A program made the translations under genes and the position numbers. The notes under the pieces were generated by a model that did not search any database, was not told the origin of the DNA, and saw only the letters and a list, made by a program, of their open reading frames with translations. A DNA stretch of 42,171 bases from an uncultured Prevotellaceae bacterium (lineage in GTDB: Bacteria; Bacteroidota; Bacteroidia; Bacteroidales; Bacteroidaceae): NCBI GenBank assembly GCA_946407895.1, contig CAMJQA010000026.1, forward strand, positions 1 to 42,171, given 5' to 3'. This document shows, one piece after another, positions 30,747 to 40,063 of the stretch. The stretch's first letter is position 1, and each line of letters starts with the position of its first letter.

Positions 30747-32081
30747 ATGAAAAGGCTCTTTATAGAGACATACGGCTGCCAAATGAATGTGGCAGACAGC
30801 GAAGTTGTGGCCTCCATTATGGGGATGGCCGGCTATGAAGTGTGCCAGTCGCTTGACGAGGCATCAGCCGTCTTCCTTAATACCTGTTCGGTGCGCGACA
30901 ATGCCGAGCAGAAGATAATCAGCCGGCTGGAATTCCTGCATAGCCTGCAGAAACGAGGGCGCCGGCTCATCATCGGCGTGCTGGGCTGCATGGCCGAGCG
31001 GGTGAAGGAGAAGCTGATAGAGGAATATCATGCCGACATCGTTGTAGGGCCCGACAGCTATATGGCACTGCCCGACCTGATAGCACAGGTGGAGTGTGGC
31101 CAAAAGGCCATCAACGTGGAGCTGTCCACCACCGAGACGTATCGCGATGTAGTGCCTCAGCGTATCTGCGGCCCGCATATAAGCGGCTTTGTCAGCATCA
31201 TGCGCGGCTGCAACAACTTCTGCCACTATTGCATCGTCCCCTATACTCGCGGACGTGAGCGCAGTCGAGATGTGGAGAGCATACTGCGCGAGGTGGAGGA
31301 CCTCAAAGCCCGGGGGTATAAAGAAGTTACCCTGCTTGGACAGAACGTAAACTCCTATAAGGGCAAAGTCAACGACGGCAATGACGGCGAGCAGATAGCC
31401 TTTCCGGCCCTGCTTCGTATGGTAGCCCGTGCCGTACCCGACATGAGGGTGCGTTTTACTACGAGCCATCCTAAGGATATGAGTGATGAAACCCTGCACG
31501 TGATTGCCGAAGAACCAAACATCTGCCACCATATTCATTTGCCAGTACAGAGTGGCAGCAACAGGATACTGGCCTTGATGAACCGTAAATATACCCGCGA
31601 GTGGTATCTGGACCGTGTTGCAGCCATCCGGCGGATTATACCCGACTGCGGGTTGAGCACAGACATCTTCGTTGGCTACTCGAGCGAAACGGAGGAAGAC
31701 CATCAGCAGAGCTTAAGCCTGATGCGTGAGTGTGCCTATGACAGCGCCTTTATGTTCAAGTATAGCGAGCGTCCAGGCACTTATGCCAGCAAGCATCTGC
31801 CCGATGATGTGCCTGAGGAAACAAAGATACGCCGCCTGAACGAACTCATAGCATTGCAGAACGAACTGTCAGCCCAAAGTAATAAGCAATGTATAGGGCA
31901 GACATTCGATGTCTTGCTGGAGGGAATCAGTAAGCGCAGTCGTGAACAGCTTTTTGGCCGGACAGGGCAGAACAAAGTGGTCATCATTGACCGTGGAGGG
32001 CATCGTATAGGCTCTACAGTTAAGGTAAGAGTGACAGATGCCAGCAGCGCAACGTTGAAAGGAGTCTCCGTTGAGGAGTGA
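30747..32081 (+). CDS. miaB: tRNA-2-methylthio-N6-dimethylallyladenosine synthase
   Basis: This 444-residue radical SAM methylthiotransferase converts i6A37 to ms2i6A37 in tRNAs. The N-terminal domain has the three auxiliary-cluster cysteines C11 (ETYGCQMN), C47 (LNTCSVRDNA) and C81 (GVLGCMAERV). The radical SAM motif is MRGCNNFCHYCIVPYTRGRE (CxxxCxxC). The C-terminal TRAM domain (about 375-444, GQTFDVLLEGISKRSREQLF) contacts RNA. The motif set separates MiaB from its relatives RimO and MtaB. It has its own promoter 24 bases upstream and heads a compact plus-strand run (ftsX, DUF3098, uppP, truB, queA, folK). Confidence 0.95.
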   Translation: MKRLFIETYGCQMNVADSEVVASIMGMAGYEVCQSLDEASAVFLNTCSVRDNAEQKIISRLEFLHSLQKRGRRLIIGVLGCMAERVKEKLIEEYHADIVVGPDSYMALPDLIAQVECGQKAINVELSTTETYRDVVPQRICGPHISGFVSIMRGCNNFCHYCIVPYTRGRERSRDVESILREVEDLKARGYKEVTLLGQNVNSYKGKVNDGNDGEQIAFPALLRMVARAVPDMRVRFTTSHPKDMSDETLHVIAEEPNICHHIHLPVQSGSNRILALMNRKYTREWYLDRVAAIRRIIPDCGLSTDIFVGYSSETEEDHQQSLSLMRECAYDSAFMFKYSERPGTYASKHLPDDVPEETKIRRLNELIALQNELSAQSNKQCIGQTFDVLLEGISKRSREQLFGRTGQNKVVIIDRGGHRIGSTVKVRVTDASSATLKGVSVEE

Positions 32082-32102
32082 CATAATATTAATGTTAATT
32101 AG

Positions 32103-32960
32103 ATGAAGAGGAAGTCTGTTTGGAGGGTTCAAGACCTCACCAGTGTCATTAGTACCACGATGGTCCTGATTTTGTTGGGATTGATTGTGCTCTTTGTGCT
32201 GACTGCCCGTGTGCTGGGAGACTCCGTTCGTGAAAACCTGACTGTGACGGTCGATCTGAAGGATGGAATAAGCACTGTAGATGCCAAGCAGTTTCAGGCT
32301 CAGCTCAACGAGGAGCCTTATGTGGCTGACATCCTATATATCAGCAGTGAGGAGGCTTTGAAGGAACATCGCGAGAGCATGGGCATAGACCCTACGGAAT
32401 TGTTGGGTGCAAATCCCTTTCCGATTTCCATGGAGATAAAGGTGCGGGCGGCCTACGCCTGTAACGACAGCCTGCAGTGGATTACCCGTGACTTGAAACT
32501 GTTGCCTTTAGTGGCAGAGGTGGTTTACCAGAAAGAACTGGTGGAGAACCTGAACCACAACCTGCAGCGAGCTTCTCTGGTTATGTTGTTCGTCGCAGGT
32601 CTGTTGATTTTGGTGTCGCTGAGCCTTATCCATAACACAGTGAGGCTGAATGTCTATAGCCAGCGTTTTATTATTCACACAATGAAACTGGTTGGGGCAC
32701 GATGGAATTTTATTCGCCGTCCTTTCATGCTGAGGGGATTCTGCATCGGTCTGGTCTCTGCTGTTCTGGCTGTTGTTATTCTCTTCTCTGGCATCCAGTG
32801 GGCTGCAGCGCACGACAGCGCTATCGTGGAATACGTTAGCCTGACCAATATTGGCATAATGTCAGCCTGTGTGTTGGTGTGCGGGCTCTTCATGACCTTG
32901 GTGTGTACCTATTTGTCTGTGACGCATTATTTGCGGCTGCGAGAGAGTGAAATGTACTGA
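32103..32960 (+). CDS. ftsX: Cell division protein FtsX
   Basis: This 285-residue permease-like protein normally pairs with the ATPase FtsE to control peptidoglycan hydrolases at the septum. Topology is standard: an N-terminal transmembrane helix (about 18-40, TMVLILLGLIVLFVLTA), a periplasmic domain (about 45-160, with KQFQAQLNEEPYVADILYIS), then three C-terminal helices (about 163-185, 215-238, 250-273). The cytoplasmic loop MKLVGARWNFIRRPFMLRGF is the family signature. It starts 21 bases after miaB. ftsE is not adjacent. Confidence 0.93.
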   Translation: MKRKSVWRVQDLTSVISTTMVLILLGLIVLFVLTARVLGDSVRENLTVTVDLKDGISTVDAKQFQAQLNEEPYVADILYISSEEALKEHRESMGIDPTELLGANPFPISMEIKVRAAYACNDSLQWITRDLKLLPLVAEVVYQKELVENLNHNLQRASLVMLFVAGLLILVSLSLIHNTVRLNVYSQRFIIHTMKLVGARWNFIRRPFMLRGFCIGLVSAVLAVVILFSGIQWAAAHDSAIVEYVSLTNIGIMSACVLVCGLFMTLVCTYLSVTHYLRLRESEMY

Positions 32961-32981
32961 TAATTGCAATAAAAAAGAAAT

Positions 32982-33221
32982 ATGAGTAATTTTGCATTTA
33001 AAAAGACGAACTATGTTCTGCTGGCCATTGGTATGGCTGTTGTCATTCTGGGATTTATCTTGATGTCGGGTTCTGGCAGCGAAGAAGGCTTCTTTAATTC
33101 TGATATTTTCAGTGCCCGTCGAATTCGTGTGGCCCCCCTGGTAAGCCTGGCTGGCTTCATCTTTGTGATGTTTGCCATCATGTATAACCCCACTAAGAAA
33201 ACGCAGAACGACAAAGAGTAG
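32982..33221 (+). CDS. DUF3098 small membrane protein
   Basis: This 79-residue protein has two transmembrane helices (about 12-30, YVLLAIGMAVVILGFILMSG, and 50-68, VSLAGFIFVMFAIMY). Between them is the DUF3098 hallmark DIFSARRIRVAPLVSLAGF. It begins 21 bases after ftsX and ends three bases before uppP. This position between ftsX and uppP is one I recall in other Bacteroidetes, so a link to envelope growth is likely but unproven. Confidence 0.85.
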   Translation: MSNFAFKKTNYVLLAIGMAVVILGFILMSGSGSEEGFFNSDIFSARRIRVAPLVSLAGFIFVMFAIMYNPTKKTQNDKE

Positions 33222-33224
33222 ACG

Positions 33225-34028
33225 ATGAGCGAAATTCAAGCACTTCTATTGGGCATTGTACAAGGTCTTACTGAATACCTGCCCGTTAGTAGCAGTGGCC
33301 ACCTGGCCATTGCCTCTCATTTCTTTGGGGTGAACGGTGAGGATAATCTAACTTTCACAATAGCTGTTCATGTGGCTACTGTTTTAAGCACATTGGTTAT
33401 TTTGTGGAAGGAAATTGTCTGGCTGTTAAAGGGTGTCTTCGATATGGATGCACCGTTATGGAACCGTGAACGTCGCTATGCCTGCGCCATTTTGGTCAGC
33501 ATGATACCTGTAGGCATTGTGGGGCTGTTCTTCAAAGATCAGGTAGAGGCCATTTTTGGCAGTGGGCTTCATGTGGTAGGCATATGCCTCCTTATTACTG
33601 CAGCCCTGTTGGTTTTCAGTTATTATGCCAAGCCACGTCAGAAAGAGGAAATTAGCTGGCGCGACGCTTTTATCATCGGCTTGGCACAGGCGGTTGCTGT
33701 TCTGCCAGGTGTGAGCCGTTCGGGAAGCACGATAGCCACAGGGCTAATGTTGGGCAACAATAAATCAAAATTGGCTCAGTTCTCCTTCCTAATGGTGATA
33801 CCTCCCATCTTGGGCGAGGCTCTTCTGGATGTGCTAAAGGCATTGAAAGGAGGCACAGAGGCAGCTGTTGGTGACTTGTCTCTGAGTGCCTTGGCTATTG
33901 GCTTTGTTGCGGCATTCATTTGTGGATGCATTGCTTGTAAGTGGATGATAAACATAGTGCGCCGAGGAAAACTCATCTACTTTGGCGTCTATTGTGCCGT
34001 TGTGGGGCTGTTGATTCTGTTTATATAA
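33225..34028 (+). CDS. uppP: Undecaprenyl-diphosphatase
   Basis: This 267-residue membrane enzyme (BacA type) recycles the lipid carrier for peptidoglycan and other surface polymers by removing a phosphate from undecaprenyl diphosphate. The two signature regions are present: [16 protein letters not shown] (with the catalytic Glu and the Ser-rich loop) and [19 protein letters not shown] (catalytic Arg). About eight hydrophobic segments are visible. The ATG lies three bases after the DUF3098 stop, so it is in the same operon. Confidence 0.95.
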   Translation: MSEIQALLLGIVQGLTEYLPVSSSGHLAIASHFFGVNGEDNLTFTIAVHVATVLSTLVILWKEIVWLLKGVFDMDAPLWNRERRYACAILVSMIPVGIVGLFFKDQVEAIFGSGLHVVGICLLITAALLVFSYYAKPRQKEEISWRDAFIIGLAQAVAVLPGVSRSGSTIATGLMLGNNKSKLAQFSFLMVIPPILGEALLDVLKALKGGTEAAVGDLSLSALAIGFVAAFICGCIACKWMINIVRRGKLIYFGVYCAVVGLLILFI

Positions 34029-34048
34029 TTATATAATGTATATAGTTC

Positions 34049-34750
34049 GTGGATTTCGTAGAGGGTACTATATTGTATTTTGATAAACCATACACTTGGA
34101 CATCTTTTAACTTAGTGTCTAGAGTAAGGTATCTGATTTGCCAACGTTTGGGAGTCAGAAGACTCAAGGTGGGGCATGCCGGTACGTTGGATCCCCTGGC
34201 TACGGGTGTAATGACTATCTGTACGGGACGCGCTACGAAACAAATTGACGAATTGCAGGCAAAGACCAAGGAATATGTAGCCACATTACAATTGGGCGCG
34301 ACGACACCTTCTTTCGATTTGGAGAAACCCATTGATGCTGTGTATGATACCAGTCACATTACTCGGTCACTTATTGAATCTGTGCTGCCGCAGTTTACAG
34401 GTCGCATAGAACAAGTCCCACCAGCATTCTCGGCCTGTAAGATAGGCGGAAAGCGTGCATATGACTTGGCTCGAAAGGGAAAGGATGTGGAACTGAAGCC
34501 AAAAGTCTTGGTAATTGACGAAATAGAGATTGTTGACTTTGACTCGAATCTGATGCAATTGTCCCTGCGTATAGTGTGCAGTAAGGGGACATACATTCGC
34601 GCCTTAGCTCGAGATATAGGGCAGGCCCTGCAAAGTGGCGCTCATCTTATTAGTCTTCGGCGTACAAGGGTAGGGAATATATGCGTTGAGGATTGCATGA
34701 AGATTGATGATTTTCCCCTGTGGCTGGATAAACAGTTTGACGGGATATAG
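34049..34750 (+). CDS. truB: tRNA pseudouridine-55 synthase, short form, GTG start
   Basis: This 233-residue enzyme makes pseudouridine 55 in the T loop of tRNAs. The start is a GTG at 34049 (then DFVEGTILYFDKP). An in-frame stop at 34043 excludes any upstream start, and the nearby ATG at 34036 is in another frame and soon terminates. The catalytic Asp48 is in VGHAGTLDPLATGVMT. KEYVATLQLG, QVPPAFSACKIGGKRAYDLA and GTYIRALARDIG follow as expected. Compared with the E. coli enzyme of about 314 residues, the C-terminal PUA domain is missing, which appears normal for Bacteroidetes. It follows uppP by 20 bases. Confidence 0.94.
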   Translation: MDFVEGTILYFDKPYTWTSFNLVSRVRYLICQRLGVRRLKVGHAGTLDPLATGVMTICTGRATKQIDELQAKTKEYVATLQLGATTPSFDLEKPIDAVYDTSHITRSLIESVLPQFTGRIEQVPPAFSACKIGGKRAYDLARKGKDVELKPKVLVIDEIEIVDFDSNLMQLSLRIVCSKGTYIRALARDIGQALQSGAHLISLRRTRVGNICVEDCMKIDDFPLWLDKQFDGI

Positions 34751-34800
34751 AGTTCAGAATGTATAATAAGAATAAAAAGTAAACAGATAAGTATTATAAG

Positions 34801-35883
34801 ATGAAACTTTCACAATTCAAATTCAAATTGTCAGAAGATCGCATTGCGCAGTATCCCACTCCTTTTCGTGACGATTGTCGCTTAATGGTAATACACGCCA
34901 AGAGCAATGTTATAGAACACAGGGAATCGTTCCGAGATATTTTGGATTTCTTTGATGACAAAGATGTGTTTGTTTTCAACGATACAAAAGTGTTCCCGGC
35001 CCGTCTGTATGGTAACAAGGAGAAGACTGGTGCCAAGATAGAAGTGTTCTTGCTCCGTGAGCTGAACAAGGACATGCGTTTGTGGGATGTCCTTGTTGAC
35101 CCTGCACGTAAGATAAGAATCGGCAATAAACTATACTTCGGTGAAGATGAATCTTTGGTGGCTGAGGTGATAGACAACACAACTAGTAGAGGACGTACTT
35201 TGCGATTTCTCTACGATGGCTCTCATGAGGAATTCAAGCGTACTCTTTTCGGGATGGGGGAGGCCCCCATCCCCAAGGAAATCTTGCGCCGAGGGTCAGA
35301 ACCAGAGGATTTGGAGAACTTTCAGTGCATCTTTGCACGGAAGGAAGGTGCTGTTACCGCGCCAACGGCAGGCTTGCATTTTTCTCCCCAGTTAATGAAA
35401 ATGATGGAAATTAAGGGGCTGGAATTTGCTTATGTGACAATGCATTGCGGACTAGGGAATTTCCGGGAGATCGATGTGGAGGATTTGACTAAGCATAAAA
35501 CGGATTCCGAGGAAATGCATGTAGAGCGCGAGGCATGCGATCTTATCAATAAGGCTAAGGCAGAGGAACACCAGATTGTTGCAGTCGGCACAACTGTACA
35601 ACGATGTTTGGAAACTGCTGTCAGTGCAGATGGTAAACTGAAGGAGTATGATGGGTGGACGAATAAGTTTATTTTCCCCCCATATGACTTTTCTTTGGCT
35701 ACTGCAATGGTTGCCAATTTCTATCTCCCCTATAGTACGATGTTGATGATTTCCTGTGCTTTTGGTGGATACGATCTTGTCATGAAGGCCTATAAAGAAG
35801 CGCTCAAGTTCAATGAAAACGACCCCGAGAAGCGGTATCGTTTTGGTACATACGGCGATGCCATGCTGATATTGCAGGACTAA
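34801..35883 (+). CDS. queA: S-adenosylmethionine:tRNA ribosyltransferase-isomerase
   Basis: This 360-residue enzyme transfers and isomerises the ribosyl group of SAM onto 7-aminomethyl-7-deazaguanine in tRNA, forming epoxyqueuosine. Family landmarks: [89 protein letters not shown] and [13 protein letters not shown]. Length matches. Its stop and the folK ATG overlap by one base (TAATG), and it is 50 bases from truB. Other queuosine genes are not in the window. Confidence 0.95.
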   Translation: MKLSQFKFKLSEDRIAQYPTPFRDDCRLMVIHAKSNVIEHRESFRDILDFFDDKDVFVFNDTKVFPARLYGNKEKTGAKIEVFLLRELNKDMRLWDVLVDPARKIRIGNKLYFGEDESLVAEVIDNTTSRGRTLRFLYDGSHEEFKRTLFGMGEAPIPKEILRRGSEPEDLENFQCIFARKEGAVTAPTAGLHFSPQLMKMMEIKGLEFAYVTMHCGLGNFREIDVEDLTKHKTDSEEMHVEREACDLINKAKAEEHQIVAVGTTVQRCLETAVSADGKLKEYDGWTNKFIFPPYDFSLATAMVANFYLPYSTMLMISCAFGGYDLVMKAYKEALKFNENDPEKRYRFGTYGDAMLILQD

Positions 35884-36296
35884 TGAGCAGGCTCTACCTT
35901 GGCCTCGGGTCAAATCTTGGTAATCGCGAAGCTATCATTCAGCAGGCCATCTGCCTCATTGGTAAGCGCGTGGGTAAAGTCGTGCGAATATCTTCTTTCG
36001 TTGAGACGGAGCCTTGGGGATTCAAAAGTGAGCATCGCTTTATAAATGCTGTGTGTTTGGTGGAAACAGAAATGCAGCCATTGGACTGCCTTCATGAAAC
36101 TCAGCGCATAGAGCTACAATTAGGGCGGCGACGAAAGAGCCGAAAAGGCATCTATCATGACCGCCCTATTGATATAGACTTGCTCCTTTACGATGATGTT
36201 CACATGGAGAGTCCGGAACTAACCTTGCCTCATCCACATATAAAGGAACGCGATTTCGTCAGGATTCCTTTAGAGGAAATTATGTTATCGTTGTGA
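35883..36296 (+). CDS. folK: 7,8-dihydro-6-hydroxymethylpterin pyrophosphokinase
   Basis: This 137-residue folate-pathway enzyme transfers pyrophosphate from ATP to the pterin alcohol. The motifs YLGLGSNLGNREAII at the N-terminus and RKSRKGIYHDRPIDIDLLLY near residues 83-104 (metal-binding DxD as DID) are intact, followed by LPHPHIKERDFVRIPLEEI. Its start overlaps the queA stop by one base. Its 3' end overlaps the convergent coiled-coil gene by 12 bases. Confidence 0.94.
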   Translation: MSRLYLGLGSNLGNREAIIQQAICLIGKRVGKVVRISSFVETEPWGFKSEHRFINAVCLVETEMQPLDCLHETQRIELQLGRRRKSRKGIYHDRPIDIDLLLYDDVHMESPELTLPHPHIKERDFVRIPLEEIMLSL

Positions 36297-36920
36297 ACCA
36301 CTACTGCCGTCACGGCGAACGATGATGCCGTTCAGAATCATCTTCTTGGCGGCTGCTTTTTGTTCTTGAGCCTTCTGAATAGTAGCCTCTGCAATGCCTG
36401 TGTCTGTTTGAACGTTTTCGACAGCGGACTTGGACTTCTCTACTGCGCTATAGGCTTTCTCCGCATCTTGTTTTGCTTTGATCAGCTTTTGCTCGGCAGC
36501 CGCAATCTTCTTGTCAGCATTAGCTGCTTTTTGTTGTGCCTTTATGGCTGCCTTTTCGGCCTTGTCCTTTTTCTGTTGGAGTTTGGCTGTCTGCTGGCTG
36601 GCTTTCTGAATCTGCTTTTCAGCCGCCTTTTCACTTGCTACAGCCTTCTTGCAGATTTTCAGGTTGCTCTTGGCTGCTTTCAGGTCAGACTGTTTTGCCT
36701 TTAGTTCACTTTTCAATTCAGGAGTGTTTTCTGATTTCAGACGTTCCTTAAGGGATGCAACCTCCGTCTTAAGGCCATCTATTTCATGAATAAACTGATT
36801 CTGCCAATCCATGCAAGTCTTGGTGTCCTGAGGAGTTGTTCCTTCTTTAAAATCATTTACTTCTTGTGCCATTACTGATGCGCTGAGGCTCAGTAAGGCA
36901 ATTGCCAGATACTTTTTCAT
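36285..36920 (-). CDS. Periplasmic coiled-coil protein of unknown function
   Basis: This is a 211-residue exported protein. The signal peptide is MKKYLAIALLSLSASVMA. The rest, from about residue 45 to 195, is a Lys/Ala/Glu/Gln-rich coiled coil (LKTEVASLKERLKSE, KAAEKQIQKASQQTAKLQQK, AANADKKIAAAEQKLIKAKQ). The C-terminus is short and basic (IVRRDGSSGSQR). Two cysteines (TCMDW, ICKKA) flank the first helix. No catalytic motif is visible. The last 12 bases overlap the 3' end of folK on the opposite strand. It is 52 bases downstream of the carboxypeptidase gene on the same strand, so both may share a transcript. Confidence 0.75.
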   Translation of the reverse strand: MKKYLAIALLSLSASVMAQEVNDFKEGTTPQDTKTCMDWQNQFIHEIDGLKTEVASLKERLKSENTPELKSELKAKQSDLKAAKSNLKICKKAVASEKAAEKQIQKASQQTAKLQQKKDKAEKAAIKAQQKAANADKKIAAAEQKLIKAKQDAEKAYSAVEKSKSAVENVQTDTGIAEATIQKAQEQKAAAKKMILNGIIVRRDGSSGSQR

Positions 36921-36972
36921 ACGTTGATTGTTTAAGATGTTATTGTACGTTTAATAATCACATTGTTTTATT

Positions 36973-38307
36973 CTATTGAAATCCTTGGCAGAGCAAAATG
37001 CAGATCTTGTCCTGAAAGTCTCGGCCCTGGCTGCTGTGGACAATCCCTTGGTTTATGATACAGAAACTCAAATCGTGTCCATTTGATGCTTTGAGGTATC
37101 CCGCTAGGCTTGATATGGCTTCCAGGGTTCCTGTCTTTGCGCGTACGTTACCCTGGGCGGCACTATCCTTCATCCTCTTTTCGAGCGTTCCATTCACTCC
37201 TGCAATGGGGAGGACTGGCATTAAATGATTACCGACTGAGGGCGTCTGGTATGCATAGTTCAATAATGCAACAAGTACCTGAGGAGTCAGGTAGTTATAG
37301 AGCGATAGCCCACTGCCGTCTGCCACTTGGCACGTTGCTTCATCTTGCCCGATGGATTCAAGGAATCGTCGGATGTGCTCAGCAACGTGCTTACGCCCTG
37401 CTTGTTTCTGACCTCCCATTGCTGCAATTTGGTAGAATAGGCATTCTGCATATATATTGTCACTTTTCTTCATCATTGGCTCCAGCACTTCATCTATTGA
37501 GTGAGCGGCTGTCGCAAGATGCACAGTTCCGGTTGATGGCAGGATTCTTGGTGTTACACCAGTGTGTGAGAGGCGTATGCCTGCGCTTCTCATGGCCCTT
37601 AGCCATTGTTCGCCAAAGCCATCGCGCCCATTTATCATCAAGGCAGACAGTGGGCCGTACTTGTCATCCCAGCACCATCCCCATCCGTAAGGGAGGTCGT
37701 CTTTCATTGTCAAATCGATGTAAATACGGCCTGCCACTTGATCGATACCCTTATTTTTCAGGACCGTTGCAAAGGCTGCAAGATCCGAAGGTGAGAGTAG
37801 CGGATCCATTCCGCCTACTATATATACATCTCCTTTTAGAATACGTCCTGCAATACTGCCTGTAATGTAGAGTCCCGTCGTGAACTTGTAATTTTCTCCC
37901 AGATAGTGGAGGGCTGCAATGCTGGTGACTAATTTTTGGCAGGATGCCGGTCTCATGCGTTGATCGGCATTTATTGCATAAACGGGTTCTTGAGTTGTGA
38001 GATCATAGATGTAAAGGCCTAATTGGGTGGTTTGGAACAGGGATGAATGGCAGAGTGTGTCAAGCGAACTTTGCATTCGGCTCAGCCATGTATCGGTGGC
38101 CGTAACTGTTTCTACGGCATCCTCTTTTTGTATTTCGGGAGCCGCTTGGGGCTGTTGTGAAGAAATTGTCGTCAGTGCGACCACCGCATCTGGCATAGCC
38201 TGTGCGACAGGAGGCACGTATGCGGCTTTTCGTGAACCGCATGAAATAAGGCCGACAATAGCAGCCAGAAATGCAAATAAACGTATTCTCTTTATTCCAA
38301 ATACCAT
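36973..38307 (-). CDS. dacB: D-alanyl-D-alanine carboxypeptidase/endopeptidase, PBP4 type
   Basis: This 444-residue penicillin-binding protein trims or cleaves peptidoglycan cross-links. The N-terminus looks like a lipoprotein signal (LFAFLAAIVGLISC, Cys23) followed by a Pro/Ala/Gln-rich linker. The three active-site motifs are present: SxxK as S122-C-Q-K125 (MRPASCQKLVTSIAAL), SxN as SDNIYAE, and KTG in RAKTGTLEAISSLAGYL. YIVGGMDPLLSPSDLAAFA is also typical of the S13 family. Domain II between motifs one and two is shorter than in E. coli PBP4, consistent with 444 residues. It is divergent from nadB. Confidence 0.9.
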   Translation of the reverse strand: MVFGIKRIRLFAFLAAIVGLISCGSRKAAYVPPVAQAMPDAVVALTTISSQQPQAAPEIQKEDAVETVTATDTWLSRMQSSLDTLCHSSLFQTTQLGLYIYDLTTQEPVYAINADQRMRPASCQKLVTSIAALHYLGENYKFTTGLYITGSIAGRILKGDVYIVGGMDPLLSPSDLAAFATVLKNKGIDQVAGRIYIDLTMKDDLPYGWGWCWDDKYGPLSALMINGRDGFGEQWLRAMRSAGIRLSHTGVTPRILPSTGTVHLATAAHSIDEVLEPMMKKSDNIYAECLFYQIAAMGGQKQAGRKHVAEHIRRFLESIGQDEATCQVADGSGLSLYNYLTPQVLVALLNYAYQTPSVGNHLMPVLPIAGVNGTLEKRMKDSAAQGNVRAKTGTLEAISSLAGYLKASNGHDLSFCIINQGIVHSSQGRDFQDKICILLCQGFQ

Positions 38308-38327
38308 AAAAATGCATTAATATGCGC

Positions 38328-38335
38328 ACAAAGGT
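38328..38335 (-). promoter_or_regulatory. -7 element (TACCTTTG) for the PBP4-type gene
   Basis: TACCTTTG on the minus strand, 20 bases before the start at 38307. No good -33. Confidence 0.45.
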
Positions 38336-38379
38336 AAAGAAAAAAACCAAAATAGGATACAACCTTGCGACTTTTTCCG

Positions 38380-38387
38380 TAAATTTG
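38380..38387 (+). promoter_or_regulatory. -7 element (TAAATTTG) for nadB-trkH
   Basis: TAAATTTG followed by CCG on the plus strand, 83 bases before the nadB ATG. The -33 position reads ATAC at 19 nt, so only the -7 is supported. Confidence 0.45.
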
Positions 38388-38470
38388 CCGCGAAAAAGAA
38401 CAAAAATTGCTGTTTAACGTCCATGTAACGTGTAAAAAGGGCTGGACAGGAACGATAAAAGTGAGATAAT

Positions 38471-40063
38471 ATGATACGAAAGGTAGATTTTTTAATCATT
38501 GGCAGCGGAGTGGCTGGAATGAGTTATGCATTGAAAGTTGCCAATTCAGGTAAGGGCAAGGTTTGTATCGTCTGCAAAACCACAATGGAGGAGGCCAACA
38601 CAGCCAAGGCGCAGGGTGGTATTGCTTCGGTGACAAATTTGTTGGTGGATAACTTCGATAAACACATTGAAGACACGATGATAGCGGGAGACTATATCAG
38701 CGACCCTGCAGCAGTGGAACAAGTTGTCAGGAATGCTCCTGCCGGGATACGTGACTTAGTGAAGTGGGGCGTTAATTTCGACAAGAAGGATGATGGCGAG
38801 TTTGACCTGCATCGTGAAGGGGGACATTCTGAGTTTCGCATTCTGCATCATGCCGATGATACGGGTGCAGAGATACAGCGCGGACTAATGGAAGCCGTAA
38901 AGCATAACCCAAACATCGAAATACTGGAGCGGCATTTTGCTGTGGAGATTATAACTCAGCATCATCTGGGCATTCGCGTTACCCGTCGCACACCAGACAT
39001 AGAGTGCTATGGGGCATATATCTTGAATCCTGAAACTGGGAAAGTGGACACCTATCTGAGCAAGGTAACCCTGATGGCTACAGGTGGGACGGGTGCCATT
39101 TATGCCACAACGTCGAATCCTAATATTGCCACAGGCGACGGCATCGCTATGGTTTATCGTGCCAAGGGTAAGGTGAAGGACATGGAATTTGTGCAGTTCC
39201 ATCCTACTGTTCTCTTCAATCCGAAGGAAACCCATCCGGCATACCTTATCACAGAGGCAATGCGCGGTTATGGCGGTATTCTCAGGCTCCCAAACGGCGA
39301 GGAGTTCATGCAGAAGTATGATGAGCGCCTCTCCCTGGCTCCTCGTGATATTGTAGCCCGCGCCATAGACCGTGAAATGAAGATTCATGGACTGGACCAT
39401 GTTTGTTTGGACGTGACGCACAAGGACCCCGAGGAAACGAAGCATCATTTCCCCAACATATATGCCAAGTGCCTCTCTATCGGCATTGACATCACGAAGC
39501 AGTACATCCCCGTTGCGCCGAGTGCACATTATATGTGTGGCGGTATAAAGGTCGATCTGGACGGCCAAAGTAGCATACGACGGCTCTATGCGGTGGGCGA
39601 GTGTAGCTGTACAGGCTTACATGGAGGAAATCGCCTGGCAAGTAATTCGCTTATTGAAGCGGTGGTTTATGCTGATGCCGCAGCTAGGCATTCTCTGGAG
39701 GTGATTGACCAATATGAATTCAATGAAAAGGTTCCTGAATGGAACGACGAGGGAACCATGTCGAATGAGGAAAAAGTTCTTATTGCTCAGGATGTGAAGG
39801 AAGTTAACCAGATAATGAGTACCTATGTAGGAATCGTGCGAAGCGATCTTCGCCTGCATCGCGCCTGGGAACGCCTCGATTTGCTTTATGAGGAGACGGA
39901 GCACCTCTTTAAGCGCGTGAAGCCTACTATAGACATCTGTGAGTTGAGGAATATGATAAATGTGGGCTATCTTATTACGCGACAGGCTATTGAACGTAAA
40001 GAAAGCCGTGGATTGCATTATACGATAGACTATCCGAAGCATGCATTAGATGCCAAGTCATGA
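38471..40063 (+). CDS. nadB: L-aspartate oxidase
   Basis: This 530-residue flavoprotein oxidises aspartate to iminoaspartate, the first step of de novo NAD synthesis (quinolinate synthase follows). The FAD-binding motif GxGxxG is at residues about 12-17 (IIGSGVAGMSYAL). Other family features are NTAKAQGGIASV, DLHREGGHSEFRILHHADDT, MATGGTGAIYATTSNPN, EFVQFHPTVLF and RPCxx-like active-site region with HYMCGGIKVDLDG and GLHGGNRLASNSLIEAVVYA. The C-terminal helical domain begins near residue 430. Length is normal. Its stop overlaps trkH by ATGA. Confidence 0.96.
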   Translation: MIRKVDFLIIGSGVAGMSYALKVANSGKGKVCIVCKTTMEEANTAKAQGGIASVTNLLVDNFDKHIEDTMIAGDYISDPAAVEQVVRNAPAGIRDLVKWGVNFDKKDDGEFDLHREGGHSEFRILHHADDTGAEIQRGLMEAVKHNPNIEILERHFAVEIITQHHLGIRVTRRTPDIECYGAYILNPETGKVDTYLSKVTLMATGGTGAIYATTSNPNIATGDGIAMVYRAKGKVKDMEFVQFHPTVLFNPKETHPAYLITEAMRGYGGILRLPNGEEFMQKYDERLSLAPRDIVARAIDREMKIHGLDHVCLDVTHKDPEETKHHFPNIYAKCLSIGIDITKQYIPVAPSAHYMCGGIKVDLDGQSSIRRLYAVGECSCTGLHGGNRLASNSLIEAVVYADAAARHSLEVIDQYEFNEKVPEWNDEGTMSNEEKVLIAQDVKEVNQIMSTYVGIVRSDLRLHRAWERLDLLYEETEHLFKRVKPTIDICELRNMINVGYLITRQAIERKESRGLHYTIDYPKHALDAKS

